A DNA stretch of 64,000 nucleotides from JAVVHH01 sp965199585 (GCA_965199585.1 CBDASI010000002.1:558001-622000); one strand, 5' to 3'. Counted from the stretch's first letter, positions 8,626-17,681 are shown. Made by a program: numbers and translations. Notes: generated by a model from the letters alone, not told the origin.

Positions 8626-9518
8626 TTCGGCGCGCTACCGGCCAGGTTCAGGCCGGGCTTGGCGATCATGTTGTTCTCGATGCCCCAGCGCTTCATGATG
8701 GCGGCATAGGTGCCGTCGGCCACGAGCAGCCCGTAGCCTTCGAGCAGCACCGGCCCCAGCGGCGACCCCTTGGCCACCACGCTACCCTGATACAGGTTGC
8801 GGAACCCGTTCTCCTGACCCACGCCCGCCAGCTCGAGCTGCCCACGCGCCTGCTGCACGAAGTAGGTGAGCGGTGCCATGGAGGAGAAGAACGCATCCGA
8901 CCGCTCGGATCGCACCGCCAGGATCGAGCTGGGCTGATCGGTGAAGGACTGCACCTGCAGCTCCGGCTTACCCTCGGTCTTGCAGGTCTCGGCCTGGGCT
9001 TTGATCACCTTCTCCGCCGAACCGCCCGACATCACCGCGATCCGGCTGCCGCAGGTGTCCGCCACGCTCTTAAACCCTTTCGGATTTCCCGCCGGCACCG
9101 CCAGCACCACGAACTCCTGCACGAAATCGACGAAGTCGTTCTGCGCCTCCCGCTCCGGGAAGTCCCCGATGGGGCCGCCGGCCATCTGGTAGCGCCCGGC
9201 CTTGATGCCGGCCAGGATTGAGGACAGTCCGCTGACCGTCTCGTGCCTGATCTTGATGCCCAGCAGTTCGCCCAGCGCGTCCTGCAGTTCGGCGCTGGCA
9301 CCAGTCATGGTGCGCGGGCCGGCGACGATCTCGTAGGGCGGGAAGGAGCCGTTATTGACCGAGATCAGCTCCCCGGCATCGCGGATTTCCTGCGGCAGCT
9401 TGGCGCGCAAGGCCGGGTTCACCGAATGGGCGGGCACCTTGATCGAGGCATCCTGCGCCAGGGCCGGCGTTGCCGCGAGGGCGATGGTGGCGGCAAGCAA
9501 GACGGCGGTGAGGTTCAT
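8622..9518 (-). CDS. Polar amino-acid ABC transporter periplasmic binding protein
   Basis: About 298 residues beginning with a clean Sec signal peptide (MNLTAVLLAATIALAATPAL, then AQDAS) and continuing as a family-3 solute-binding protein. Typical features are IRDAGELISVNNGSFPPYEIV, the LQDALGELLGIKIRHE helix and the ADGTYAAIMKRWGIENNM C-terminal block. It delivers the ligand to the neighbouring permease. ATG at 9518 is chosen because GAAAGAG lies a few bases upstream; 9524 is equally possible and the open frame to 9605 overlaps the preceding gene. The gene lies 19 bases downstream of the decarboxylase-like gene. Confidence 0.92.
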   Translation of the reverse strand: MNLTAVLLAATIALAATPALAQDASIKVPAHSVNPALRAKLPQEIRDAGELISVNNGSFPPYEIVAGPRTMTGASAELQDALGELLGIKIRHETVSGLSSILAGIKAGRYQMAGGPIGDFPEREAQNDFVDFVQEFVVLAVPAGNPKGFKSVADTCGSRIAVMSGGSAEKVIKAQAETCKTEGKPELQVQSFTDQPSSILAVRSERSDAFFSSMAPLTYFVQQARGQLELAGVGQENGFRNLYQGSVVAKGSPLGPVLLEGYGLLVADGTYAAIMKRWGIENNMIAKPGLNLAGSAPK

Positions 9519-9537
9519 TCGCATCTCTTTCGGCGGA

Positions 9538-10485
9538 TCAAGCTGGGAACAGGTCGCGCGGGGCCAGCCGCTCGACGGTGATCGCCTGGGCGTGCAGTTC
9601 GGCACAAAAGCCGTCGATCATCGCCTCGTTCGGGGCAAAGCCGTTGGCGTCCCAGCCCGGTGGCAATCCCCGCGCCACGCGGGCCAGCTCGTCGATGATC
9701 CAGGGCGTGGTGTCCGCATACTTCTCGCGCTTGGCGAGCCAGATCCGGGCGGACTCGTCCAGCACCTCGCTCAGCGCCTGCGCCAGCCAGGGATGTGCGG
9801 CGGCGATGGCGGGCCTCAGCGCGAGCAGATGGATGCCGGGCACATAGCCGACCTCGCGGCAGTATTGCGCTTCGGCGGCCGGATAGTCCGGCAGGAAGGG
9901 TCGGAACCGCGACTCCGGCGCGAAAAAGCCCGGCGGCATGAAGGGCGTGAACACGGCATCCAGCGTGCCGTCGTCGAGCATGTCCATCAGCGGCCGCTCC
10001 CCGGGCGCGGCCTCGATGCGGCCGGGCTGGGCGAAGCGGCCGAGGCGGTCGGTGATCGGGTGGTCCGTCGTCAGCCGTCCGGCGAACCAGCGCACGTCGT
10101 CGGTGCCGACCCCGGCCCGCCGCAGCAGCGCTCGGGTCCAGGTATTGCCGGAATCCTGCCAGCCGGTGACGCCGATGCGGGTGCCACCCAATTGGTCCAG
10201 CCGCGTCAGGGGCGAGGATTTGGCGGCGACGATGCAGCGATGGCGGAAGCCGCGCATCAAGAAGTGCGGCACCCCGACCAGCCCGTTGGTGCCGGCGGCG
10301 CAGCTTTGGGCATAGCGGCTGAGCGAAACCTCGCCGCCCTCGTAGCGCGGGTCCTCGGCCAGCTTGTCGACCAGGGTGCCGACACGGTCGATCTGCAGGA
10401 TGAAACGGTCCGGCTGCAGATCGCCGAGCAGCAACGGTGTGAGATAATCCCAGTCCCGCAGGGCCAGTCGAATGGTCAGGGTCAT
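9538..10485 (-). CDS. 4,5-dihydroxyphthalate decarboxylase-like / NMT1-fold protein
   Basis: About 315 residues resembling the 4,5-dihydroxyphthalate decarboxylase family, which shares its fold with periplasmic solute-binding proteins. Recognisable stretches are the RLALRDWDYLTPLLLGD start, EVSLSRYAQSCA, GVPHFLMRGFRHRCIVA, LGGTRIGVTGWQDSGNTW and DAVFTPFMPPGFF. There is no signal peptide when ATG at 10485 is used, and GAGG just upstream supports that start, so the product is predicted cytoplasmic and more likely an enzyme than a transport component. It sits between atzE and the amino-acid importer. The actual reaction is unknown; a decarboxylase acting in the same catabolic route is inference. 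Confidence 0.7.
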   Translation of the reverse strand: MTLTIRLALRDWDYLTPLLLGDLQPDRFILQIDRVGTLVDKLAEDPRYEGGEVSLSRYAQSCAAGTNGLVGVPHFLMRGFRHRCIVAAKSSPLTRLDQLGGTRIGVTGWQDSGNTWTRALLRRAGVGTDDVRWFAGRLTTDHPITDRLGRFAQPGRIEAAPGERPLMDMLDDGTLDAVFTPFMPPGFFAPESRFRPFLPDYPAAEAQYCREVGYVPGIHLLALRPAIAAAHPWLAQALSEVLDESARIWLAKREKYADTTPWIIDELARVARGLPPGWDANGFAPNEAMIDGFCAELHAQAITVERLAPRDLFPA

Positions 10486-10552
10486 GCGCGCCTCGTTTGG
10501 TTCACGACCAGTCGGGTAATTTCCGCTCGCGCGCAACGCAACACAGCCGGGT

Positions 10553-11932
10553 CTAACTGCAGCGGGCGATGCCGAGGCGTTCCAGCTGGTGCGCCGCTCG
10601 TAGCGCCACATCTTCCCGCCAGGGTGCCGCGATCAGCTGCACTCCTAGCGGCAGGCTACCGTTCGGCCAGACGGGAACGGCCGCGACGGGCAAGCCGATG
10701 AACGAGATCGGCTGGGTGAACACGCCGAGGTTCGGACGCAGCGGTACCGTATCGCCATCCAGCTCCAGGGTCTTCTGTCCCAGCAAGGGCGCGGATACGG
10801 GTGTCGCAGGTGCCAGCACCAGGTCGACGGTCTGGAACAGCGCATGGACCTGGTCGCGGTACCAGCGACGGAACCGCTGTGCCCGAGCCACCCAGGCAGC
10901 GGGGATCGCCAATCCGGCGATCAAGCGGTCGCGCACCTCGGGGTCGAACGCCTCCGGCTGATCGCGCAGCCGTTCGGCGTGCAGGGCCGCCCCTTCCGCG
11001 GCGGTGATCACGTACGCTGCGGCGCGGGCACGGGCCGCCTCCGGAAACTCGACGAGACCCGCCGCACCCAACGCTTCCGCCGCGGATCGGACGGCAGCGA
11101 AGGCCTCGGGCCTCCCACCCCGCGCGAAATACCCGCCGGCGACCGCGATCCGCAGTCCACCGATGCCGAGGCCGATCATGTCGCTCACAGGCTGCAGCTG
11201 GCGTTCGGCCTGCATCGGGTCGTCAGGGTCGTGGCCCTGCATGGCGTCGTAGGCCAGCGCCAGGTCTGCCGTGCTGCGGGCCAGCGGGCCCAGATGATCG
11301 AAGGAGGATACGAAGGGGAAGCTTCCTGCCCGGCTGAGGCGCCCATAGGTCGGCTTGAGCCCGAACAGGCCGCACAGCGAGGCGGGAACGCGGATGGACC
11401 CGTTGGTATCCGACCCCAGGGTGAGGGGCACCATCCCCGCCGCCACGGCAGCGGCGGACCCGCCGGAGGAGCCGCCGGACATACGGGTGAGATCGTGAGG
11501 GTTGCGGGAGGGGCCGTCGTGACAGTTCTCGCCGGTGAAGTCGTAGGCGTATTCGCCCATGTTCAGGGCACCGACCAGCACGGCACCGGCGGCTTCCATC
11601 CGTCGCACCAGGGCGGCGTCGCGCCCGGCGGGCGGGCGCTCGCGGTTGATGCGGGAGCCGGCCCGCGTCGGCAGCCCGGCTACGTCGAACAAATTCTTTA
11701 CCGCGAATGGCACACCGGCCAGCAAACCGGGGTCGCGTCCTGCAGTTCGGGCGGCATCCACGGTGTCGGCGGTGCGGAGGGCGCGGTCCGCTAGCACGTC
11801 GGTGAAGGCGTTGACCGCCGGGTCGCTGGCGGCGATGCGGCTCAGTGCCGCTTCCGTCTCCGATCTCGCCGTGCTTCGTCCGCCGCGGACTTCCGCGGCG
11901 ATGACGGACGCTGTCCGTTCGGGCTGGCTCAC
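10553..11932 (-). CDS. atzE: AtzE-type amidase (1-carboxybiuret hydrolase catalytic subunit family)
   Basis: A 459-residue amidase-signature enzyme with an intact catalytic triad: lysine K79 in PFAVKNLFDV, the cis-serine S155 in the MSGGSSGGSA loop and the nucleophile S179 in GSDTNGSIRVPASLCGLFGLKPTYG. Its start overlaps the stop of a 63-residue AtzG-like gene by four bases. In characterised systems AtzG and AtzE form a heterotetramer that deaminates 1-carboxybiuret to 1,3-dicarboxyurea in cyanuric acid breakdown. Related pairs (HpxX/HpxY) occur in oxalurate metabolism, so the substrate is not certain. No cyanuric acid hydrolase or AtzH gene is present here. The gene pair supports the AtzE assignment better than sequence alone. 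Confidence 0.82.
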   Translation of the reverse strand: MSQPERTASVIAAEVRGGRSTARSETEAALSRIAASDPAVNAFTDVLADRALRTADTVDAARTAGRDPGLLAGVPFAVKNLFDVAGLPTRAGSRINRERPPAGRDAALVRRMEAAGAVLVGALNMGEYAYDFTGENCHDGPSRNPHDLTRMSGGSSGGSAAAVAAGMVPLTLGSDTNGSIRVPASLCGLFGLKPTYGRLSRAGSFPFVSSFDHLGPLARSTADLALAYDAMQGHDPDDPMQAERQLQPVSDMIGLGIGGLRIAVAGGYFARGGRPEAFAAVRSAAEALGAAGLVEFPEAARARAAAYVITAAEGAALHAERLRDQPEAFDPEVRDRLIAGLAIPAAWVARAQRFRRWYRDQVHALFQTVDLVLAPATPVSAPLLGQKTLELDGDTVPLRPNLGVFTQPISFIGLPVAAVPVWPNGSLPLGVQLIAAPWREDVALRAAHQLERLGIARCS

Positions 11933-12120
11933 GGCTGGAACACCGGGGCGTACTCCGCCTCGTCCTCCAGCGGAAACGCCGCGACGAACGCTGCCGCCGC
12001 GGCGACGGTGGCGAGGTTGGCCAGCGCCGGGGCTCGCCAGTCGGGCCGCATCGGGACGCCGAACAGGCTGATGGCGGCTTCGAGCGCCAGGGCTGTGGGA
12101 TCGTGGTCGGGCCGGGTCAT
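11929..12120 (-). CDS. atzG: AtzG-like small subunit (DUF4089 type)
   Basis: A 63-residue alpha-helical protein (LALEAAISLFGVPMRPDWRA, then a helix rich in alanine and valine, then FPLEDEAEYAPVF). Size, the helix-turn-helix-like pattern and the acidic PLEDE tail agree with AtzG, the small partner that completes the AtzE active-site complex. Coupling to atzE through an ATGA overlap is the main support. It lies 16 bases after the fused ABC ATPase gene, so the transporter and hydrolase are probably co-transcribed. Confidence 0.8.
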   Translation of the reverse strand: MTRPDHDPTALALEAAISLFGVPMRPDWRAPALANLATVAAAAAFVAAFPLEDEAEYAPVFQP

Positions 12121-12136
12121 GGGTCCTCGTCGGGCG

Positions 12137-13783
12137 TCAGGCAGGCGGATGCGGGATGGCGGCGAGCAACTCGCGGGTATACTCGGCTTGGGGCGCGTCG
12201 AGCACGTCGGCGGCGGTGCCCTCCTCGATGGCGCGGCCGCCGCGCATGACGATCACGCGGTCGCACAGCAGCCGCACCACATGCAGATCGTGGCTGACGA
12301 ACAGGTAACTCATCCCCAGACGCTGCTTGAGGTCCTGCAACAAGTTCAGCACCACCGCCTGCACCGATACGTCCAGCGCCGCGGTCGGCTCGTCCAGGAT
12401 CACCAGCTCGGGGTCCAACGCGATGGCGCGCGCGATCCCGACGCGTGCCTTCTGCCCACCCGAGAGCTGATGCGGAAAGCGGTCCAGCAGCGCCAGCGGC
12501 AGGCCCACCAGCCCGGCCAACGCCTCCACCCGATCGCGCAACGCCGTGCCGCGCTGCGCGCCCATCCGCAGGATCGGGTCGGCGATCGCGCGGGCGGCAG
12601 AGAGGCGGGGGTTCAGGCTGTCGGTGGGGTCCTGGAACACCATCTGGATGCGCGACCGCAGCGGATTGCCGGCGAACCCACGCGCCGGCATCGCGCCGAT
12701 CTCCTGGCCGGCAAAGCGGATGGAGCCAGCGGTCGGGTCCAGCAGCCGCATCACCATCATCGAGGTGGTGGATTTGCCGCAGCCGCTCTCGCCCACCAGC
12801 CCCACGCTCTCGCCGCGCCGCACCGTGAAGCCCAGCCCGTCGACGGCCCGGAACGGTCCGGCGCTACCGGCGCGAGGATACTCCTTCACCAGCCCCGCCA
12901 CCTCCAGCAACACCTCGCCGGCCCGCTCCGCCGGCGCGGCGGGAGCCGGCAAGGGTGCGCCCTCTGGCAATAGATCGTGCAGCACCGCTCCCGGCCGCGG
13001 CGTCGCCCGTACCAGTCGGCGCGTATAGGGATGATCGGGCGCCCGGAAGATCGCCGCCGACCCGGCGCTCTCCACCACCTCGCCTTTCTCCATTACTGTG
13101 ACCCGGTCGCAATACGCCGCCGCCAGGCCGAGATCGTGCGTGATCAGCAGCGTGGACATGCCGCGCGCCCGCGTCAGCTCCACGATCAGGTCCATCACCG
13201 CCTTCTGCGTGCGCACGTCCAGCCCGGTGGTCGGCTCGTCGGCGATCAGCAGCCGCGGCCGGCAGGCCAGCGCCAGCGCGATCACCACTCGCTGGCACAT
13301 GCCGCCCGACAGCTCGAACGGATAGGCGTCGAAGCGTTCCGCCGGGTTGGCGATCCGCACCTGGTCCAGCGCCTCGATCGCCTTTGCCCGCGCGGTGGCG
13401 CGCGTGGCCTGGCCGTGGCGCAGTAACACGTCGGCGATCTGCCGACCCACGGCGCGGATCGGGTTCAGCGCCGCCCGCGGGTTCTGGAAGATCATGGAGA
13501 TCTCCCGCCCCCGCAGATCCTGCATCTCCGGCTCCCGCAAGCCCCGCAGCGCCACGCCGGAAAACGCGATGGACCCCCCGGCAATGCGCCCCGCCCGATC
13601 CAGGATCCGCATCACGGCGTAGGACGTCACCGACTTGCCCGAGCCGGACTCGCCCACCACGCCCAGCGTCTCGCCCTTGGCGATCGACAGGTTGACGTGT
13701 CGCACCGCCTGCACCAGCCCCCGCCGCGTCGAGAACTCCACCGACAGATCCTGCACGTCGAGCAACGGCACGTCAGAATTCAT
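12137..13783 (-). CDS. Fused dual-ATPase of a peptide/nickel-type ABC transporter (DppD-DppF fusion)
   Basis: A 548-residue protein carrying two complete ABC ATPase domains in one chain. The first has Walker A GESGSGKS (44-51), signature ELSGGMCQRVV and Walker B LLIADEPTTGLDV. The second has GESGCGKS, QLSGGQKARVGIARA and LVILDEPTAALDVS. The oligopeptide-transporter C-terminal zinc/peptide-type tail (HPYTRRL, then EYTRELLAAIPHP) follows each domain. The ATG at 13783 overlaps the stop of the DppC gene by four bases; the open frame continues further upstream but that part lies over the permease and is a shadow. It powers the adjacent permease pair. Confidence 0.93.
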   Translation of the reverse strand: MNSDVPLLDVQDLSVEFSTRRGLVQAVRHVNLSIAKGETLGVVGESGSGKSVTSYAVMRILDRAGRIAGGSIAFSGVALRGLREPEMQDLRGREISMIFQNPRAALNPIRAVGRQIADVLLRHGQATRATARAKAIEALDQVRIANPAERFDAYPFELSGGMCQRVVIALALACRPRLLIADEPTTGLDVRTQKAVMDLIVELTRARGMSTLLITHDLGLAAAYCDRVTVMEKGEVVESAGSAAIFRAPDHPYTRRLVRATPRPGAVLHDLLPEGAPLPAPAAPAERAGEVLLEVAGLVKEYPRAGSAGPFRAVDGLGFTVRRGESVGLVGESGCGKSTTSMMVMRLLDPTAGSIRFAGQEIGAMPARGFAGNPLRSRIQMVFQDPTDSLNPRLSAARAIADPILRMGAQRGTALRDRVEALAGLVGLPLALLDRFPHQLSGGQKARVGIARAIALDPELVILDEPTAALDVSVQAVVLNLLQDLKQRLGMSYLFVSHDLHVVRLLCDRVIVMRGGRAIEEGTAADVLDAPQAEYTRELLAAIPHPPA

Positions 13784-14655
13784 GTCCGCCTCGACGGGTC
13801 GACGATGTCCCGCAACCCGTCGCCGAGCAGGTTGAAGCAGAACACCGCCAGCATCAGCGCCAGCCCCGGGAACAACGCCACCCACCACTCGCCCGACACG
13901 ATGGTCGCCGCCCCCTCGGCCACCATGATCCCCCATTCCGGAGTCGGCGGCCGCACCCCCAGCCCGATGAAGCTCAGGCCGGCGGCGTTCAGGATCGCAT
14001 ACCCCATGGTCAACGACATCTGCACCGCCATGATCGGCAGGATGTTGGGCAGCACCGTCCCCAGCAGCACCTGCATCTCGCCATTCCCGGTCAGCCGCGC
14101 TGCCTGAACGTAGCCGGCGTCGCGCCGCACCAGCGCCTCCGCCCGCGCTACGCGGGCATAGAGCGGGAAGTTCACGATCGCCGTGGCCAGCACGATGTTG
14201 GTCACCGTGTTGCCCAGCGCCGCCACGATGCCCATCGCCAGCACGAACAGCGGAAACGCCATGATGGTGTCCGCCAGCCGGCCCACGATCCGGTCCGTCC
14301 AGCCGCCGAAGAACCCGGCCGCCACGCCCGCCAGCCCGCCCAGCACGAACACCAGCGCCACGGAGAACACCGCGATCGCCATGTCCAGCCGCGTCGCCAC
14401 CACCACGCGGGACAGGATGTCGCGCCCCAACGGGTCCGTGCCGAACCAATGCGCCGCCGATGGCGGGCTCAACGCCTGCATCGTGTCGCTAGCCAGCGGA
14501 TCGTACGGCACTAGCGCCGGCCCAAACAGGGCGCATAACACCAAGAAGAGGAAGAGCGCGAAGCTGAACGCGGTGACCGGGTTGCCCGCCAGCACGTGCC
14601 GCGCATGTCCCGCCAGCGCCGCGGCCGGATGCCGCCGGGCGGCCACGCCGCTCAT
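13780..14655 (-). CDS. Peptide/nickel-type ABC transporter permease (DppC type)
   Basis: A 291-residue inner-membrane permease with the DppC hallmarks: an N-terminal transmembrane helix followed by LVPYDPLASDTMQALSPPSAAHWFGTDPLGRDILSRVV, and the ATPase-contacting loop ARVARAEALVRRDAGYVQAARLTG. It ends at VDPSRR. The start overlaps the upstream DppB stop by four bases, and its own stop overlaps the ATPase start. It forms the heterodimeric channel with the DppB-type protein. Confidence 0.93.
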   Translation of the reverse strand: MSGVAARRHPAAALAGHARHVLAGNPVTAFSFALFLFLVLCALFGPALVPYDPLASDTMQALSPPSAAHWFGTDPLGRDILSRVVVATRLDMAIAVFSVALVFVLGGLAGVAAGFFGGWTDRIVGRLADTIMAFPLFVLAMGIVAALGNTVTNIVLATAIVNFPLYARVARAEALVRRDAGYVQAARLTGNGEMQVLLGTVLPNILPIMAVQMSLTMGYAILNAAGLSFIGLGVRPPTPEWGIMVAEGAATIVSGEWWVALFPGLALMLAVFCFNLLGDGLRDIVDPSRRT

Positions 14656-15665
14656 CCCGCCGCCTTCATGCGCGGATCGACCAGCCCGTACAGCAGGTCG
14701 ATGACGAGGTTTAGCAGGATGTAGAGCACCGCCATGGTCAGCACGAACCCCTGCACCGGCGCGAAATCCGACGCGATCAGCGCCTCCACCGCGAACGAGC
14801 CGATGCCCGGCCAGGCGAACACCTTCTCCACCAGCACGTTGGCGCCGAGCAGGAACGAGAACACCATGCCTAGCGTGGTGAGCACCGGCAGCATCGCGTT
14901 ACGGAACGCGTAGGTGATCACCACGGTCCGCCCGGTCAGCCCGGCCGCCCGCGCCGTACGCACGAACTCGGACGACAAAGCGGCCAACATCGCGGCGCGC
15001 GTAATGCGCGCCAGCGGCGCCAGGGCGAACACCGCCAGCGTCGCCGCCGGCAGGATCAACTGCGACAGCGCGCCTAGGAAGGTCTCGCCGTCCCGCGCCC
15101 AAGCGCTGTCGATGAGAAAGAAGCCGGTGACGTGCGGCGGCTCCGACAGGAAGCTGTCCAAGCGCCCCAGCGGCGCCGGCGACCACCCCAGCACGAAGTA
15201 GAACACATACACCGCCAACAGCCCGGTGAAGAACACCGGGAGCGACACCCCCGCCGTGGTCACCACGCGGCACAGATGATCGATCCACGATCCCTGCCGC
15301 AAGGCCGCCACCACGCCGAGCGGTACCGCCACCACCACCGCCAGGATCAACCCCAGCAACGTCAATTCGGCCGACGCCGGCAGCCGCGCCGCGATCTCCG
15401 TCACCACCGGCCGCCCCGTCGTGAGCGAATTGCCGAGGTCGCCATGCGCGAGATCGCCGACGTAGCGCAGGAATTGCTGCCACAGCGGCAGGTCGAGCCC
15501 GAGCTGATGCTGGATCGCGGCGATCGCCTCCTTGGACGCCACCGGCCCGGCGAAGTAGGTCGCCGGGTCGCCCGGCAGCACCCGAGTCAGCAGGAACGTT
15601 ACGATCACCACGCCCACCAGGCTCGGGACCGCCGTGCCGAGCCGCGACGCCACCAGCCTCATCAT
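14652..15665 (-). CDS. Peptide/nickel-type ABC transporter permease (DppB type)
   Basis: A 337-residue permease with the N-terminal helix, the TRVLPGDPATYFAGP segment, and the loop SSEFVRTARAAGLTGRTVV that contacts the ATPase. The C-terminus VIDLLYGLVDPRMKAAG is characteristic. It begins five bases after the binding-protein stop and overlaps the following DppC gene by four bases. It belongs to the second peptide-type transporter of this window, which is flanked by allophanate hydrolase on one side and AtzG/AtzE on the other. Confidence 0.93.
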   Translation of the reverse strand: MMRLVASRLGTAVPSLVGVVIVTFLLTRVLPGDPATYFAGPVASKEAIAAIQHQLGLDLPLWQQFLRYVGDLAHGDLGNSLTTGRPVVTEIAARLPASAELTLLGLILAVVVAVPLGVVAALRQGSWIDHLCRVVTTAGVSLPVFFTGLLAVYVFYFVLGWSPAPLGRLDSFLSEPPHVTGFFLIDSAWARDGETFLGALSQLILPAATLAVFALAPLARITRAAMLAALSSEFVRTARAAGLTGRTVVITYAFRNAMLPVLTTLGMVFSFLLGANVLVEKVFAWPGIGSFAVEALIASDFAPVQGFVLTMAVLYILLNLVIDLLYGLVDPRMKAAG

Positions 15666-15670
15666 CCCGC

Positions 15671-17269
15671 TCAGCCCTTGGTGAAGGCGCGGAAGTCGGG
15701 CTCGCGGCAGGGCCAGAACTGGTAGCCGCCGATTGATTTCTGCATCGCCACGTCGTGCAGCGGCTGCGCGATCGGCACCACCGGCACCTGCTGCTCGGCA
15801 ATACCGATGAACGACTTCACTGCGGCATCATAGGTCGCGGGGTCCGCGGTGAAGCGGGCGGCGTCGATCTGCTTGTCCATCGCCGGGTTCTGATAAGACG
15901 CGACGTTGAACACGGAGTTGCTGCCGTGGAAGTTCCAGAAAAAGTAGTAATCGGGCCAGTCAAGCCAGCCGGCGAAGCGGTTGATGACGATCGGCGCCGT
16001 CTTCTTGTTCAGCTCGCCGCGGAAATTGGCGCCTGGCACCTTGTTCAACTCCACCGTGATGCCGAGCGGCGCCAGCGCTTCCTTCAGCAGCACCGCCATC
16101 GGCTCCGCGATGGTCGCCTGACCGGAGTCGAACAGCACCGACGTGGTGAAGCCGCCGGGGCTCGCCTGCTGCACCAGCGCGCGCGCCTTTTCCATGTTGG
16201 TGTCGTAAGGGAATGGCTGCGGCCAGGCAGCGGTGGGTGCGCCCGTGGCGCCCCACATCGGCACGCCGCGGCCGTAGAGCGCCACCTGCATCATCTTCTC
16301 GTACGGGATCGCCCAGGCAACGGCCTGGCGCACCCGCGGATCGGCAAATGCACCGCCGGCGCTGTTCATCGCCACATACCAGAGCCCGTTCGGCACCGGT
16401 ACGCCGATGACCTGGACCTTGCCGGCGTCGGCGAGGTCCTTGAAGTCCTTCGGCGGCAACCCGAACGACACGTCCGCATCGCCCTTTTCCAGCAGCGCGC
16501 GGCGCGTGGACGGTGACGGGATGTCGCGGGTGATGATCCGCCGCATCGCCGGCTTGGGACCGCAGGCCCAGTCGTCGTTGCGGACGTAGATCGTCTCGGT
16601 GCCGGGCTTCCAGCTCTCGACCTTGAAGGCGCCGGAGCCGGCGACGTTGTTCTTCAGCCATTCCTTGGCCAGCGGATCGCCGCCGCCGTTGCGAGTCGCC
16701 AACTCGCTGTCGAACACGAACGGGATGGTCACCCCGAGATCCGGCATCAACAGCTTGTCCTTGCGGATGAAGTCGATGCGGAACGTCTTGTCGTCCACCG
16801 CCACGAACTGCTCCGGCTTCTCCATCGACCCGGCGTTCATCTGCGTGGTGGCGAAGCCGCCGATGGTGACGGCGCGGTCCAGCGACCACTTCACGTCCTT
16901 GGCCGACACCGGACGCCCCGAATGGAACTTCGCGTCCCGCAGCTTGAACGTCACGCTCATGCCGTCGCTGGCCTCCTGCCAGCTTTCGGCCAGCTCGGGC
17001 TCCAGCTTGGTCAGGTCGAAGGTCATGCCCTTGCCGTCCGGCAGCGGCACCTTCTTGAACCGCACGAGGCGGTCGTAGCAGTTCAACGCCACGCCGTTGA
17101 CCGGCTGGGACGACCCCAATCCCTGCATGTCCATGCTGTTCGGGCCGTATTCCTGCACCAGCAGCAGCGTCTCCGCCCGGCTCGGTGACTGCGCTTCGGC
17201 GGCGCTCGAGCCCAGCATGGGCGCCGCGAGCGTCGCGGCAGAGGCGGTCAAAAAGGTTCTACGATCCAT
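15671..17269 (-). CDS. ABC transporter substrate-binding protein (SBP_bac_5) with Tat-like signal
   Basis: A 532-residue family-5 binding protein. The N-terminus MDRRTFLTASAATLAAPMLG contains a twin-arginine motif (RRTFL), so export may be by the Tat route. Typical blocks follow: LAESWQEASDGMSVTFKLRDAKFHSGRPVSAKDVKWSLDR and DPRVRQAVAWAIPYEKMM. ATG at 17269 is chosen from the signal peptide and a GGAG sequence just upstream; the longer open frame runs over the preceding gene. It starts five bases after the AtzF C-terminal-domain gene. Its location between two parts of an allophanate/biuret-type pathway suggests a nitrogen-rich ligand, though family-5 proteins also bind peptides and opines. Confidence 0.9.
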   Translation of the reverse strand: MDRRTFLTASAATLAAPMLGSSAAEAQSPSRAETLLLVQEYGPNSMDMQGLGSSQPVNGVALNCYDRLVRFKKVPLPDGKGMTFDLTKLEPELAESWQEASDGMSVTFKLRDAKFHSGRPVSAKDVKWSLDRAVTIGGFATTQMNAGSMEKPEQFVAVDDKTFRIDFIRKDKLLMPDLGVTIPFVFDSELATRNGGGDPLAKEWLKNNVAGSGAFKVESWKPGTETIYVRNDDWACGPKPAMRRIITRDIPSPSTRRALLEKGDADVSFGLPPKDFKDLADAGKVQVIGVPVPNGLWYVAMNSAGGAFADPRVRQAVAWAIPYEKMMQVALYGRGVPMWGATGAPTAAWPQPFPYDTNMEKARALVQQASPGGFTTSVLFDSGQATIAEPMAVLLKEALAPLGITVELNKVPGANFRGELNKKTAPIVINRFAGWLDWPDYYFFWNFHGSNSVFNVASYQNPAMDKQIDAARFTADPATYDAAVKSFIGIAEQQVPVVPIAQPLHDVAMQKSIGGYQFWPCREPDFRAFTKG

Positions 17270-17273
17270 GAGA

Positions 17274-17681
17274 TCACTCCGAAGGAATGGGGCGGGGTTG
17301 CGCCAGGAAGGCGCGCCAACCGCCGAAATGGGAGATGTCGACCGCATCGCGGGTACCCTCGGCTTCCACCAGGAAGCCCTTTGGCGCAGTGCCGTCGGCC
17401 AAAAGCAGCGTGCCGAGGCCGAGCGGCGACGGGATGGACGCCAGCAGCGCCCCGATCCGCGCCGACGGGATCGCCCAGACCTCCACCGCGATGGCGGCGC
17501 CCGTGCCGGCCGCGACTCGGAGCAGGCCGGGCCGGGCCGGCGGGCCTCCCGGCAAGGCGAACAGCCGGTAGCAGGGCTCGGTCTCCGCCGCGCGCAGGAA
17601 CCGACCCTCAAGCGCGGTGATCTCCGCGTTCAGCGGCAGGCCCGCCATGTGCGCGCCGACCAGGGCGATCTCGAGATTCAT
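17274..17681 (-). CDS. Allophanate hydrolase C-terminal domain encoded as a separate gene
   Basis: A 135-residue protein matching the C-terminal domain of AtzF-type allophanate hydrolase: IALVGAHMAGLPLNAEI, FLRAAETEPCYRLFALPGG, VEVWAIPSARIGALLASIPSPLGLGTLLL and DISHFGGWRAFL. This gamma-glutamylcyclotransferase-like domain assists decarboxylation/hydrolysis of the N-carboxycarbamate intermediate made by the amidase half. In characterised AtzF both halves form one chain of about 600 residues. Here ATG at 17681 overlaps the TGA of the amidase gene (ATGA). The combined length, 446 plus 135, is close to the fused enzyme, so the two products probably act as a complex. A sequencing frameshift between the halves cannot be fully excluded. 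Confidence 0.82.
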   Translation of the reverse strand: MNLEIALVGAHMAGLPLNAEITALEGRFLRAAETEPCYRLFALPGGPPARPGLLRVAAGTGAAIAVEVWAIPSARIGALLASIPSPLGLGTLLLADGTAPKGFLVEAEGTRDAVDISHFGGWRAFLAQPRPIPSE

